A stretch of 64,000 bases of DNA from contig CM061097.1 in assembly GCA_030770545.1 (NCBI GenBank), forward strand, positions 20,540,501-20,604,500. The letters are read 5' to 3'. This document shows, one piece after another, positions 34,376 through 46,597 of the stretch; the first letter of the stretch is position 1, and every line of letters begins with the position of its first letter. A model generated the notes under the pieces. That model saw only the letters and a program-made list of their open reading frames with translations. It was not told where the DNA came from and searched no databases. This DNA is from Macropodus opercularis. Its lineage: Eukaryota; Chordata; Actinopteri; Anabantiformes; Osphronemidae. The position numbers and the translations under genes were made by a program.

Positions 34376-36334
34376 CGTAAAATGAATCCATGACATAAAC
34401 TAAACCCATTGTTTTATTGTCTTTGTACGTTTGTTTCCAGTCAGCTGTGTTTCTCATGGAGTATGTTGCACAACGCGCTGCAAAGAGCGAGACACAAAGT
34501 CAAGTCAGCGCAGTTACTGTTAAGCCTTTTGGATTCGCTGACTGTCATAGTGTAAATAAATATTTTCTAAAATGTGTTGCCTCATTGTAATAACTCTTCA
34601 TTAAATCATTCATTTTATATCAGTAGGCTATAATTTCTTCATAATCATCGTATTGTAGTTTGAGGAATTTGTGCGTTTCTCATTAAAATGAACCACAACC
34701 AGGGCACTGTGCAGTCTAGTGTAGAGGAAAGGCCGCAGTCACAAGCTGCTCAGTGACATGGCCTGTCCTGGACAACACAGGCGACAGGAAGCTGGCGTTT
34801 CCCACACAACGTGCCCGTAGGACTACGTGTGTGACAGAGAGACGATTTCTTCACTGTAGTTTTGTGCAATGCTCCTCTGAGCAGTAACTTTATCCTCAGG
34901 CGACTTATTCTGACACGCTGCAGCTGAAAAACAGCCTGGAACAGGGGTTAAAGCCTAATGTCTCACCAAGAGCAACGGCTCAGTCAATGCTGGCTTTGAC
35001 AAACTGGACCACGAAGGAGCTTCCTGTCTGCTCGTTGTTGTGTCTCACAGAAGCCACGAAGTTTATTAATGAGGAGATTCAACCAGAACCGATTGTTGAA
35101 TGGCTTTAAAAGAGGTCTAGTGGACACGCTGTAACGTTACTTTCTGTTCTCTGATGTAGCTGTTGCACAGATAGAGGATAGTGGGTCCACATTCCACCTT
35201 CTTGGGCTGATAATACCCTGGTAGGTTCTCCTGAGGTCAGCGGGTCGGTGCTATGGGAGCAGGCTCTCCATGAACAGTAGTAGACACACTCGGACTCCCA
35301 CACACTCGCACCGTGTTCACGATATGCAGCGTACTTCATGGTACTGGTTAATTACTTTGGACAGAGAAACGTCCTAGAAAACAAAACAGCGTTGCCCAAC
35401 GTTTTAACGCCCAGTGGAAAGTTTTTCATGGCAGCAACACATCGTGTGTTTTCATTTGCCCTGTTTTTCAACGCTTTGCACAGTGTTCAAACACTCTGTC
35501 ATCACAAACACAGCTTCAACTTAACAACTCACGGTTTACAGGGCTGCTGTCGGGTTTCCCAAAACCAGCAACAGCTGGAAGCCTGAAACAATGGAACGTT
35601 CCCCTCAGCTGAAATTACACAAGCTCACACAAGGTGTAATGAAACACCTCATGGACACGGTAAGATCCAAAAGAGATGGGTGGGAGTCCTGACCCAGTGA
35701 CGCTTTATTACCCCCAACCCACTGAGAAAAACCACAATGAGATCATGGTTCCGCCCACGCGATGAGGAGGGTAGGAAGACAGAGTGAAGCTCCTCTCAAC
35801 AAGGAAAGCAGTGTGATAGAGATTTCCACACTCAGCAGCTCACAAAGCAAACGTTTCACTGGGTGACATCTTGGAAAAAGGAGAAAATGTCTCATCTCAT
35901 ATGAATAAATGAGAAAGTCGTCTTGGTGGAGATTAGCTGGATTAACGGCCGCTGCCTCACGAGTTTGTTGTCAGGCATGTTTGGGACCTTGAATGGCGAC
36001 TTTGGAGATAAGCGCAGGCTAATAGAGGGTGAGAGGTGACATTTCTGAGCCCTGCTGATGACAGCTGACGTACGTAAGCACCCGTCCACCATATTCCACA
36101 GAGCCTAGAAGAACCGGGGGGACTGGGTTCAGCTGTGTATGCTCATCTGAAGCACGGTTCAAGAGGCTGTATGAAGTGGAAAGTCCCTGAACGGAGGCAG
36201 GGAGTTTGTCATCCGTCTTCATTATTTATTAAAACAAAGACTGTCCACATTTACGGTAACAGCCCTGTTTTAGGGGAGGGAGGGGTTGTGGCGTTCGACT
36301 CTATTGTCCACAGAACGGCCTTATCGTAGGTCAG

Positions 36335-36450
36335 GTGTGAAGCAGGACCGTGGACTGGCAACTGAGCCTCTCACCCAGTGACAGCTGGGAAAGGCTCCAG
36401 GAGCCCGTGACCCCTGGGAGTATCGCTGGACCAGATGATGGATGGAGAAG
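36335..36450 (+). mobile_element. diverged SINE 3' portion
   Basis: Contains gaccgtggactggcaactga ... ctcacccagtgacagctggg aaaggctccaggagcccgtgacccctggg, ending gatgatggatgg. The order and the GATG tail match the SINE family of 7.5 and 16.7 kb. Confidence 0.5.
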
Positions 36451-39400
36451 TGAAGCCTTTGCGGCACATTATGCGAATGCAGACGTGTACATGACTCAGC
36501 GTCCTCATACAGACATTAGTTCCTTTAATATGTCAAAATGTGATGTATGGATAGAATGTGACATGAAAAAATGAATTACGTTCCTCTGATTGGATCTGAT
36601 ATAGTGTATTCATCATGATGACTGACCAAGTGGTGCCAGAAATAGAACCAACAAGTTGCACTGATAAAATAAATTGATATGGTTCTTGTCATTTTATTTA
36701 TGCTAAGAAAGACGTTTGCTCACCAACCACCATTTCTTTTTTGTTTTTATTTGTTGTTATTGTACTACTTTTTATATTGATTTCATATATAACCTGCATT
36801 TCCATATTATTTTTATGATTGACATTCTATTATGAAAACACCCTTTCCTGTATTTTAAACGTGGTGGTGCATGACTTTCTGCATGAGCCATTTTAATTTG
36901 TAAAGCAAAGCACTAAAAACATGAGTGAAAAACCCAAAGTGGCATCTGTCCGTACCGACTGTCAGGGTCAAGGGGTTAAAGGGTCTCTGAGAGCCGGGGG
37001 ATTATGTCATAGCCACATAGTTTCATTTCATCCGATGCAATTGTAAGGACCGAGCCTCTACCCAGAACCACTGTAGCAGACCCTCAGTGAGACCCGAGCA
37101 CTTAACCCCTTAACGAAGGGGGAATACGACTCGCTGTTCTTATGGGAGCATGATGGATGGGATGACCATACATCAACCAACACACCAAGTGAGATCGAGG
37201 GGCTTTGTCATGACAAAGTTATGGAGTTAAAGGAAGGATGTGGGTGATTTCGTGAGTCAGGAAGGCTGGGAGGGGGAGGATGCAGAGATGAATGTGGGAA
37301 AATTATTTGTTGATACTGTTTATTATAGAAATAGTCCAGTTCCCCTGTGGGAGTCTGTCTCTTATGGTAAATGGCAAGTGGCAACAAAAACAACAGGCAG
37401 AAGAGTAAAGGTTTGACTCAACACGTCTGCTGCGCTGCCTCCATCCGTCACGTCCAACAGTTTGGACTGGTTAACAGCAGGTGGCAAACACCACAGCTTT
37501 CAGGTCATGTGAAGCCTGGTCTCTAAAGGCCTGCAGGAGGCAGACAGACGCTTTTAATTCCACTCTGGTAGGTCAGACCATTTTTAAATGTGCTACACAA
37601 AAACATCCGTATTGTCTCTGTTCCCAAACTTCACGATCTTTGTTTCGGTGCCAACACCAGCAAGAGGCTGCAGTGTCGACTGTAGCCAACAGTGTCGTAG
37701 AGGAAGCCGTGGCACCGCAGAGAAAGAAGCTGCCCCAAATAAAGCAAAATACAAAATACTGCTTAGGAATCAATAGTAGACGCGCTCATGCCCCACAATG
37801 AGCAGTTCAGTTCAATCACCACCTTATTATAAAACATTAATGTGGTTCACCGTAACCTTTTGACAGAGGCACCAACCATGTGCAGTGTTCAGGAGAACGG
37901 GAACATTGTTCAGTCCGACACTAAACTGAAACAAGTGAGACATTAAAGTACCTACTGGATGGATGTCAACGGTTCCTCACCCTCAGCGTGTGAACCCGAG
38001 TCCAACTCACATGTGTCACATCCAGAACCACTAGAATGAAGCAACATGAGCCTAAGCTTTGCAAATGTACATCCATCCTCCAACGTGTTCAACATTCCTC
38101 CAGCTGAGAGGGTTTATCTTCTAGACTATGAGTAGTCACCAGCAGTGCTATTAAGTATGTGATGGACAGGCATGTGTTTTGCATTAAGAACTGAAAAGAA
38201 GAAATTGAGGCATTTCTACAGTAAACATGCTTGGGCCTCTAATTTCCACTGGCTCTAAGTGGGTTAATTATCCATGCAGTGGTCACAGCATAAAATCAGT
38301 TTATGTTGGTGGTGGCGGTTCTGAAAGCTTGTATTTTTCATTTTGCACAATATCTCATCAGGATCTCATCAAACATCCAGCTCTGTGTTGCTGTAAGGCC
38401 ACAAACCCTGGTTTCACACCAGAGTGACATGAAAATAAAGACATTCCCATCAAAACCTACCTGCACCAAAAACACCATTCAGTAAACACTGGAACAAGCT
38501 AGAAATGAGCAACAAGGCAGACCAGAGCCCCACACGGATGACTGGGCTGATGGAGCAGGGACGACCCAGCTGAGGTTACGTTGTAGTTCCAAACAAACAA
38601 CGAGGAAGAGCAAGGCATCATGGGACCAAACATTTCAGTTCAAAAGGCAAAGATTAACCTGAGCTTCACCTTCCGTGTCCAGAAACAGTCCCAATGATTA
38701 ACCACACTGGCAGACCTTCAATAAAAATACTGATTTAAAGACCAGCTTCACAGATCACAAAAACGTATCAAAAACTACTCAAATATCTGAAATAAATCAG
38801 TCTGCATCAAGTGCGTCTATGGCTTGTGGACTGTACAGCAGCAGTATAATAAGTCTGAGATGTAGCAGCAAGGAACAGAAGGAAAAGAAAGATTTCCCCT
38901 GTTGAGTATTTCAGTCAAATTGCTCTCAGTACACATTAATAACTGGAAGTAAAAATAGGTGCATTCTCCAAAAACATTAGTACTGATTGATAGGAGCACA
39001 GTTCCTCCTGTTTCCTCCTTCGTTGTTCTTGCAGCGTCTGGCCTGGTGGAGACCTGGGTTCCAGTCCGACCTCGGTCACCAGGAGCCACATGGTCGTCTG
39101 AGGCGACCTGAAGACAGATGAATAAAAGGATTCCCCGAGTGACAAAAGCACATTTTCTGTATAAATAAGCATTTACTGACATCACGGAAACTACATTTAT
39201 TCAATTCAGTTAAGAAACATACCCAAACCACTAATGCCAAGTAGTGTAACATGATATTATAATGCAACTGATTCGTTTTGTGCATTTGTTGGCCCAGCGG
39301 AGCAAATGATGCCTCATCAGGCTTTGGTCTTGACGGAACCAATGTGAACCAACTTCGCCTGGATCACTACTCCTTAAGGTATCAAGAAGTACAACTGGAC

Positions 39401-40699
39401 TTGGAAAGGTCATGAAACGAAATGTCTGAGGAGAGTGAGCATCTGGCGACTGGTCTGTGGATCAGCCAGGCAGGAGGTATATGTACACACACATCACCAG
39501 GCAGCCACACAGCAAATCGCCACAGGCCCAGTCCAGTGTCGAGTAGAGCGTCTTCAACAAAGCTTCTGACAATTCTGCACATTCACACAGCGAGCGGCGA
39601 GTTCTTTGTTTTGTGTACAGGGATGGCTTGGCCTGTGCCAGTTTTATTGTTCTTGGACCTAATATGCCATGATGGACGTCTCTAGATTAATCTGAGTTAT
39701 AGCGTCAATCTAATCAGAATCTGGCTCTGCACAAACCCTCCAGCAGTACAACCATCGTGGAATCCCTGGCTGGACAGAGTAACTACGTCCTTCTCCCTAT
39801 TATCCATAAAACCTTGCATTTGAGGTTAACTGAGTGCAGCTGGTTTGAAATCCTTGAGAGCTGTACCACTGCCCTCTTGGCAGAGGATGAGCAAGCAGAG
39901 AAATGTGTTTATTTGCTGCCCTGTTTCAAAAGCACTGTTCCCACCAAATGACCCGAGGAAAGGGAGGAAACATAATCTGCACATGCTGGGTGTGAATGCA
40001 CAGAAACCGAGCCCATCGCTTGTAGCTGAAACGGTGGGTCGTCAATCTTTCCCGTCCCGAAAACCTTGTTGTGCTATTGAGTCACGCATGTCCGCGCTCG
40101 GAAATGTGACAGTGGACGACACCTTAACCGCCTGTCACTCCTACCAACTGCAAACAAAGCCAGAGCATGAGCTCATCGTCCCGTAGCAACAGCAGAGCAG
40201 CGCTACACTAACAGACCTGCTGGTAAAATCAGCACTTGGGTGTGGAGCCACATTACAAAGTGGGACTGGATTCAACTCTGCAGTGTTCGATTCCTGCGGG
40301 AGCACAGCTGGAGGAGTTCAACATGTGAATGAGAGCAGGTAAGCGCATCAGCGCTGACAGGGAGCTTAATGGACTGTAACCCTAACCCCAACTACACATG
40401 TTTTGTGTTAAAATGCTATTGATAGCTCTGCATGTTCACAAACCTAAGTGTCCCAATCAGTTCCAGAGGTGGACGCTCTCTGTTTTTCCTCTCAGCGTGT
40501 CAGCCTGTTAAAATGGCCTTGTAAAGACTTCTAGCTGTGTGAGCTGTTGCGCAGTATTAGTTCCAGTTTTGCTTTATCCTACAGACTACACACAGAAATC
40601 TCCTCCAGTCTGTCCATCAGTCAGTGGACAACACGGCTTCAAATTCATTCAGCTGTAAATACAGAGACTATTACCTGCAGTGCAAAACAGCCTTCATGG

Positions 40700-40870
40700 A
40701 CGCTTTTCCTCATAGGGGTCACAGGGGAAGCTAGAGCCAATCCCAGCTGTCACTGAGCACAACAGGCTGTCAGTGGACCCAACTGTAGGTGTCTGGACCC
40801 GAGAACACCCACATGGGCTCAGACAGGACGGGCCAACTGGCGTCGCACCCAGGGTCTAGCTGCACCAGTC
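40700..40870 (-). mobile_element. diverged SINE, inverted
   Basis: The stretch cataggggtcacaggggaag, ctagagccaatcccagctgtcactgagc is the reverse complement of the SINE 3' region. Further on, gagaacacccacatgggctc may be its middle (reverse complement of gagtttgcatgttctcccc). Eroded; borders approximate. Confidence 0.45.
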
Positions 40871-41358
40871 AGTCGTGAATCGGTCAAGTCAGTGTTAACA
40901 GTAGCAAACCACAAAAAAAAGAAGATTTACAAAGTACACAACAGCAAATATCATATGGTTAAAGAGAAGGATTCACTGGTTAACTTGCAGGAACTAGTTA
41001 AGACACCAGCAGTCACCTGTTAAATTAGTTAGCATTTACATCTACTAATAAATGAGACAAACCAGCGATGCTTTTACATCTTCCTACTGGACCAGTGAGA
41101 CATAAATATGCAGCAGTTAACAAAGAACAAGCTACTACTGTTACCATGAACACTAACTGCTTTAAATGCTACGGAGGACGACAGGAACGAGGCTTTGAAA
41201 AAAACGGTGTGAAAACACGACGAGTTCAGGATTTTGGTTGAGGACATGAACCTTGATCTCATATATGCTGAGAGCTTGCGTCTTTATCCAACAGCTGCTC
41301 AGGCACAGAGACTAAAATGCTTTGTTGCTTCCCCTCTTTCTCTTTTCTGATTGGCCAG

Positions 41359-41430
41359 TTTGTGGAACAAAAAAATCTTTTCTGTGAGAGATATTTATCT
41401 ACAGAGGCTTCAACCAGCATCAATGATGAG
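41359..41430 (+). CDS. unidentified gene, exon a (most upstream seen)
   Basis: Bounded by tctgattggccag and gatgag|gtgagt, a strong donor. To join the next exon in frame it must be read from its second base (LWNKKIFSVRDIYLQRLQPA...). The frame from its first base is also open but leads into a stop. It starts in the middle of a codon, so at least one upstream exon is expected. Confidence 0.4.
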
Positions 41431-44400
41431 GTGAGTTATGGCAACAAATCTGTCGATTTTAAAGGGACATTTGGCTCATTGTGGGAACTGAAAAGCCACC
41501 AGGGACTGTCTGAAATTAGTGAGGGGAAATTGGGCAATATTAGATCAAGGAACAGTTCATATAGTTGACACAGGATGCGAGAATAATGAATCCAGTGTCA
41601 GCTCTGGTTTCACTTGGATGCAAGCAACCGACTGTTTCACCTCCATTTAAATTCAGTGCAGACTGAGTATTTTTCTTTATGTAATACGTTGACTCCATAT
41701 TCTAAAATCCACAAACAGATGGAATGTCCACTTCTAAAATGCCTCCATCTGAAGCTGCTCCCTCTAAGGTCTGTAAAATAATCACCAGCTGCTGCTTTCA
41801 ACTGACTACAAACAAGATGTGTTGCCAAACAGCCATATGATGATCGCTTCTATTTGTGTTTGCAGTTAAACATGTGATGAGTGACAGGAGGAAACAGCCT
41901 GAAGCATGTGAAAGCATGTCTGTCCGCAGTGAGCAGCAGAGGAACTATCGGTCCAGACCCTTACATCCCACCTTCTCCCTGCTTCCACCACGTTCCTGCC
42001 CGGGAACCAGGATCCCTGCGCCCCTGGGTCTGCAGGGTGAGCTAACGGCCACAGTGCAGGCCGCGCAGCTTTCGTTGTCGTTGTCGTTGTCGTGATTATT
42101 ATCGTTGTCGTTGCTGTCTTAGTCCAGGGGTCTTGCTGTTCCATCCAGCAGAGGCCTCCCAGCGGGCGGGTAACGCCCAGGGTCACACCACAGAGCAGAA
42201 GTGCAGGAGCTAGAAGACTGACGCCGCTGAACAGTGTTAGGAGAACGCCAGCATGTAGAAGTAAAGAAAAACCCAGTGGAGCTGACGCGACCCTAAAAGG
42301 TGGCGGCCGCACGGCGAGGCCCCCAAGACATCCAGTCTGTGAAACAGCAGGTGAATGAATTAGGGTCACGTCCACGTCCATCCATCATTAGGTTACTGAG
42401 GACGTTTGTTTATACAGACTCTTTTAAACTCACACACTTTATTTGATATTTGTTGTTGCGTCCACATTCTCAGGAAACCTTGAACTGAGCAATGTGGCTC
42501 CAGTGCCAGAAGAAATAGTTTTATCCGAGTACTGGAATCAAACCTTCAGTCCTTCATCATGGCTGCTTCCTATGCCACACGCTGTTGTGTTCGTTTTAAA
42601 CATCTTTTATACAAAGTCAATGGTTTGTTCGTAAACATATGAGTTATAACGCTGAGACATTTGAAACATTATTTTTGATCAGAAATAAACGCAGCATCTT
42701 CGTCTGTTCTCTAACCGGTAACGGCTTCAAACTCCTTATTAGCAACACACTGTAAAGGTCATAATCATATCCAGACAACAGGAATATATGAATTCTTCTT
42801 CTTCTAGCCTTGGGCAGGAACAGCTGCTCGGTGGTGGTGAGTCAGTTCATTTCATTATGAATTAACATGAAAGTCCCTTTGTTTTGCATTCCTCCGTGTT
42901 TCTTGGGTTGGGGCAGAGTTTGTTTTTGCTACAGTTTGGGTCGTTGCCTGTTGGGTATCACACAGCGTTTTTCACATGCACTCATGCTCCATCCGTCACC
43001 CAGACCCACATCACATCACTTGCAAACTGTCAGTGAATCTGCATCTTGGATGCGTCTGAATACAGAGCTGACCATAACTGATTCTTCTTCTTCCAGAACT
43101 TTCCACAGTCTCTTGCGACAATGAGAGACAGGCTCAGCACATGCAGCCTGGTGCCCTGAAAGCGACAGAGCTGCATCTCTATCTGCCATCAGTCTGTGCG
43201 GACGAGGAGCCCAGTTCTGACGAAGAGGAGATGAGGTAGGGATTGTTGGTGGTGGTGTTTGGGTGTAGAGTCCGCTGCGAGTGATAGGAAAGCTGTGTAG
43301 CAGCTGTGGTCTCAGGTTTTCACCCGTCAGAAACTGGAGCTGAAAGTCTCAGAAGTGATGTCAGCTGAAGGGTGGGGAGAAGATTTTCCCAAGCAATTAG
43401 TGCAAATGCAGTTACGAAGGAATGCCCACTGCGTCAGAACTGCTGCAGCCTCGGAATCCTTCCACGCAAAGCCAGAGGTTACGGCATAGTCTGTGCAAAC
43501 TCAGTGGAGGACTCACAGTCTGATTATCAGGCATAAAACGTTGATGACGGATGATCTCAGTGTTGGTAGAGCACAGTGTGAAGTGACAGCGAGAGGCTCG
43601 ACGCTGAGAGAGAGGGAAGAGTGAACGTGCAGGGAGGAGGAGAGGTGGCAGCGAAGGGTAGGAGGCTTTAGAGATGAGTGAAGTAGTGAAGGCTGGCGCT
43701 GGAGTCCGGGACGATCAGACCATCAGGCCCAGCACCTGGAAATGAAGCACATTCAGTCCCTCCTGTGAAAAACCTCTGGTGACAACCCTCCAAAACCCCT
43801 TTGACTAGAATCACAGTGTGTCCTTAATTAACACCGTGAATGAATCTCCCCTGGTTCACAACAACCACGAACCATGAAGACACACAGAAAAACTCCTGAC
43901 GCGAGATGAAGAGTCAAATAACTGAACTCTGGACCTGGAGCAGTTCTGTGAACCCTCAGTAAACTGTCTCACAAATAACTTCTCATTCGGTCGTGGGGGA
44001 AACGAAGACAACTCAGTGACAAATCATCGTCAATCCTTGAGAAGGTGCTACTGCAATAAGCCTGGTGGTTATAGCGCAGGTCTATTCTGTGCTGAGTAAA
44101 ACGTGACTTTAATCAGCTACACTGATTTTTATTGTTCAGTCTTAAATGCTTGTGGTTTGCAGGTGACACTCACAGTCCGTCAGAGCTGAGGGCAGAGGAG
44201 GCCACGAAGGAGGGTCTGCAGCTGATTAAAGTGTCCAGTAAAAGTCAAATAACGTGTATCTGTGTTTTCTACTTTGCTACAAGGAGTGTATCAGAGATCA
44301 AATACTACATTTACACACTTGAGAGGTTTAAGACAATTCTGTCTTCATAAGATAAGATAAGATAAGATAAGATCAGATAAGATAAGATAAGATACGAAAA

Positions 44401-46597
44401 GATAAGATAAGATACGATACGATACGATACGATACGATACGATACGATACGATACGATACGATACGATACGATACGATACGATACGATAAGATAAGATAA
44501 GATAAGATAAGACAAGATACGATACGTATCGTAAACGTAAAAGTCAAACAACGTGTATCTGTGTTTTCTACTTTGCTACAAGGAGTGTATCAGAGATCAA
44601 ATACTACATTTACACACTTGAGAGGTTTAAGACAATTCTGTCTTCATAAGATAAGATAAGATAAGATAAGATAAGATAAGATAAGATAAGATAAGATAAG
44701 ATAAGATAAGATAAGATAAGATAAGATAAGATAAGATAAGATAAGATAAGATAAGATACGATACGATACGATACGATACGATACATAACGATACGATACG
44801 ATACGATAAGATAAGATAAGATAAGATAAGATAAGATAAGATAAGATAAGATAAGATAAGATAAGATAAGATAAGATAAGATAAGATAAGATACGATACG
44901 ATACGATACGATACGATACGATACGATAAGATAAGATAAGATAAGATAAGATAAGATAAGATAAGATAAGATAAGATAAGATAAGATACGATACGATACG
45001 ATACGATACGATACGATACGATACGATACGATACGATACGATACGATAGGATAGGATAGGATAGGATAAGATAAGATAAGATAAGATAAGATAAGATAAG
45101 ATACGATACGATACGATACGATACGATACGATACGATACGATACGATACGATAGGATAGGATAGGATAGGATAGGATAGGATAAGATAAGATAAGATAAG
45201 ATAAGATAAGATAAGATAAGATAAGATAAGATAAGATAAGATAAGATACGATACGATACGATACGATACGATACGATACGATAGGATAGGATAGGATAGG
45301 ATAGGATAGGATAGGATAAGATAAGATAAGATAAGATAAGATAAGATAAGATAAGATAAGATACGATACGATACGATAGGACTTTATTTATCCTGGAGTG
45401 GGGAAATTCTGGTCCTCAGGTTCATCTATGTACTGTTAGTCAAGCAGTGAATAGATTCACCCTGTAAATTAATATACTACACAAATGTGTCCAGAAAAGA
45501 AACCTGGAGTCATTCTCTTATAAAAATCAATAATTCAAGTTTGAAAGTTGAATTTCAATATTGTAGTTGAAGTTGAATATGATGAATGTTAGAGGCAGTA
45601 AAAAATGTATTTATTTTAACCTCAGCTTTTACACAAAAGAATTAGGCAAAACGTTTACATTTTTAAATAAAGTTTGATTTTGACAAATCACCAGTTTGGT
45701 GCAGCATCACATGCATGACGACACCCAGGCCCCCCAGGCAGCAGACAGAACACCCAGGCCAGGTCAGGCTTAGTGTTACTAGGTCTCTGAGTTTCTAAAT
45801 AGACGTAGTGAAATAAAAGTGTTAACCCTGGTGCAGCCTTCGAGGGGTCAGAATGAAAGCAGGGGGCTCTAAGCTCAAAACCACACAAGGGCTGGATAAA
45901 ACAGCCGCAGACGGACGATAAATCACAACACGCTTCATCCAGACGAACGGTTGGATGAACCTGTTCCTCATAGACCCACACGTGTTCACTGCTTGGATGT
46001 AAAACCCACCAAGGCTGTTTGATCCAACCCTGGTGTGTGTTTGAGCTTTGAGCCTCCTAGTTTACAGTGGAGTCGTTTGACCCCTCGAAGGCTGCAGAGG
46101 GTTAAAGTATGAAGGTAACAGAAAGTGGAAATACTCCAGTGAGGCTGAAACATGTCAAACCTTTACCTAAATAGTAAATGCGACTGATTTGAAACCCTCT
46201 GCACGTCACAGAATGTGTGTGTTGTGTAATATTACTGTAGGATACTGACCTGGACAAAGCAGCCAGTCAGTATCCATATGACGTCATCATCAGGTGTCAT
46301 CACTGCCAGCGAAAGGACATAAGCTGTGAAAGCTGCGATGTGTTTTCAGTCTTAACTGCATACGTGTTCTGACTTTTGGGTTGTTTGGGCTTCTTACAGA
46401 TAAAACCTGTGCAAGAATCTAATGTCAGACACAACCTCCAGCGATTCCAAAGCCTTCAACCAGCAGCAGTGATAACCAAGGAAGGAGATGCACACGACTA
46501 CAGGAAGTGGTTTGCACTGATGGAACAACAGCAGCTTTCTTATGAACAAACATCAAACACAAAAGGCTACTTTGAAGAACGTTTGCATGAAATGTAA
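41359..46597 (+). CDS. unidentified multi-exon protein gene, 3' part
   Basis: I do not recognise this gene. Eight plus-strand segments with GT..AG borders join in one frame to a stop: 41359-41430, 41888-42036, 42123-42350, 42474-42528, 42808-42836, 43097-43235, 44176-44230 and 46400-46597. Phases fit across all seven junctions, giving about 307 residues; the 5' end is missing. The product has no signal peptide or membrane segment. A basic Ser/Pro/Arg part (exon 3, with repeated TPR/TPQ/RRTP motifs) is followed by an acidic part (SSDEEEM) and a hydrophilic, Gln/Glu-rich, probably helical C-terminus (HDYRKWFALMEQQQLSYEQT). That composition recalls cytoskeleton- or centrosome-associated proteins but no family is assigned. 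Weak points are the donors of exons 4 and 7 and the first exon. It lies where human has WDR38, yet has no WD repeats. Confidence 0.55.
41888..42350 (+). CDS. unidentified gene, exons b and c
   Basis: Exon b (41888-42036) ends CTGCAGG|gtgagc. An alternative acceptor at 41865 (tttgcag) is also open but does not fit exon a. Exon c (42123-42350) starts after gctgtcttag and ends GCAG|gtgaat. The two join in phase 1. Exon c is rich in Arg, Ser, Thr and Pro (SGRVTPRVTPQSRSAGARRL and SVRRTPACRSKEKP), CpG-rich and strongly basic. The short intron between them carries TCGTTG repeats (42070-42115). Confidence 0.55.
42474..42836 (+). CDS. unidentified gene, exons d and e
   Basis: Exon d (42474-42528, NLELSNVAPVPEEIVLS) starts after acattctcag. 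Its donor CCGA|gtactg is inferred from phase and is not strong. Exon e (42808-42836, LGQEQLLGG) lies between ttcttctag and a good donor GGTG|gtgagt. It is only 29 bases long. The joined text VLSDLGQEQLLGGELSTVS reads naturally into exon f. Confidence 0.5.
43097..43235 (+). CDS. unidentified gene, exon f
   Basis: Between ttcttcttccag and ATGAG|gtaggg. Encodes LSTVSCDNERQAQHMQPGAL, KATELHLYLPSVCADEEPSSDEEEM. This is the clearest exon of the gene: open, balanced in composition, with an acidic SSDEEEM cluster that looks like a casein-kinase-2-type site. Confidence 0.6.
44176..44230 (+). CDS. unidentified gene, exon g
   Basis: After gtgacactcacag. Encodes PSELRAEEATKEGLQLIK in phase with exon f. 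The donor AAA|gtgtcc is weak; it is chosen because it alone gives an open junction to exon h. The sequence right after it (from 44239) is duplicated 299 bases downstream inside the pentanucleotide array. Confidence 0.45.
44239..44648 (+). repeat. tandem duplication, unit 299 bases
   Basis: The segment taaaagtcaaataacgtgta ... gacaattctgtcttcataag at 44239-44348 recurs almost unchanged at 44538-44647 (one visible change, aaataacg to aaacaacg). Unit and intervening pentamers were duplicated together. Confidence 0.95.
44349..45379 (+). repeat. GATAA / GATAC / GATAG pentanucleotide array, about 1 kb
   Basis: A near-continuous 5-base array made of alternating blocks of GATAA, GATAC and GATAG, with rare variants (GATCA, GATACATAAC). 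It is interrupted once, at 44527-44648, by a duplicated non-repeat segment. The frames over it on the minus strand are only translated repeat. It lies between exons g and h of the unidentified gene. Confidence 0.97.
45376..45425 (+). repeat. retroposon-like tail after the pentamer array
   Basis: The stretch ataggactttatttatcctg gagtggggaaattctggtcc resembles the 3' piece common to several fish short retroposons (actttattgatcccacagtggggaaatt). A close relative occurs inverted at 51.48-51.52 kb. Confidence 0.5.
46400..46597 (+). CDS. unidentified gene, terminal exon h
   Basis: After gggcttcttacag. Encodes 65 residues, IKPVQESNVRHNLQRFQSLQ ... TKEGDAHDYRKWFALMEQQQ ... YFEERLHEM, then TAA. Amphipathic, rich in Gln and charged residues, probably helical. 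A nearby AATAAA is absent; ATTAAA at 47639-47644 is the first weak polyadenylation candidate. Confidence 0.6.
   Translation: MKPVQESNVRHNLQRFQSLQPAAVITKEGDAHDYRKWFALMEQQQLSYEQTSNTKGYFEERLHEM

Larger units (their letters stand above)
27764..41358. other. long stretch without a recognised gene
   Basis: About 13.6 kb between olfml2a and the unidentified gene. I found no exon with similarity to WDR38, which I recall in this interval in human, and no set of splice-compatible exons. Upstream exons of the gene at 41.36 kb may hide here. Open frames such as 30330-30737 plus, 37481-37801 plus and 39845-40186 plus lack flanking logic or protein resemblance. Repeats found are listed separately (28.7-29.5, 34.2, 36.3 and 40.7 kb). 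Confidence 0.45.

Noticed and set aside
40226..40336. possible exon between aaaatcag and gcag|gtaagc
   Set aside because: Open in two frames. The sequence also contains a B-box-like gtgttcgattcc, suggesting an eroded retroposon, and its phase could not be linked to exon a.
44311..44551. minus-strand frames with ILSYL/RIVSY repeats
   Set aside because: Translated GATAA/GATAC array.
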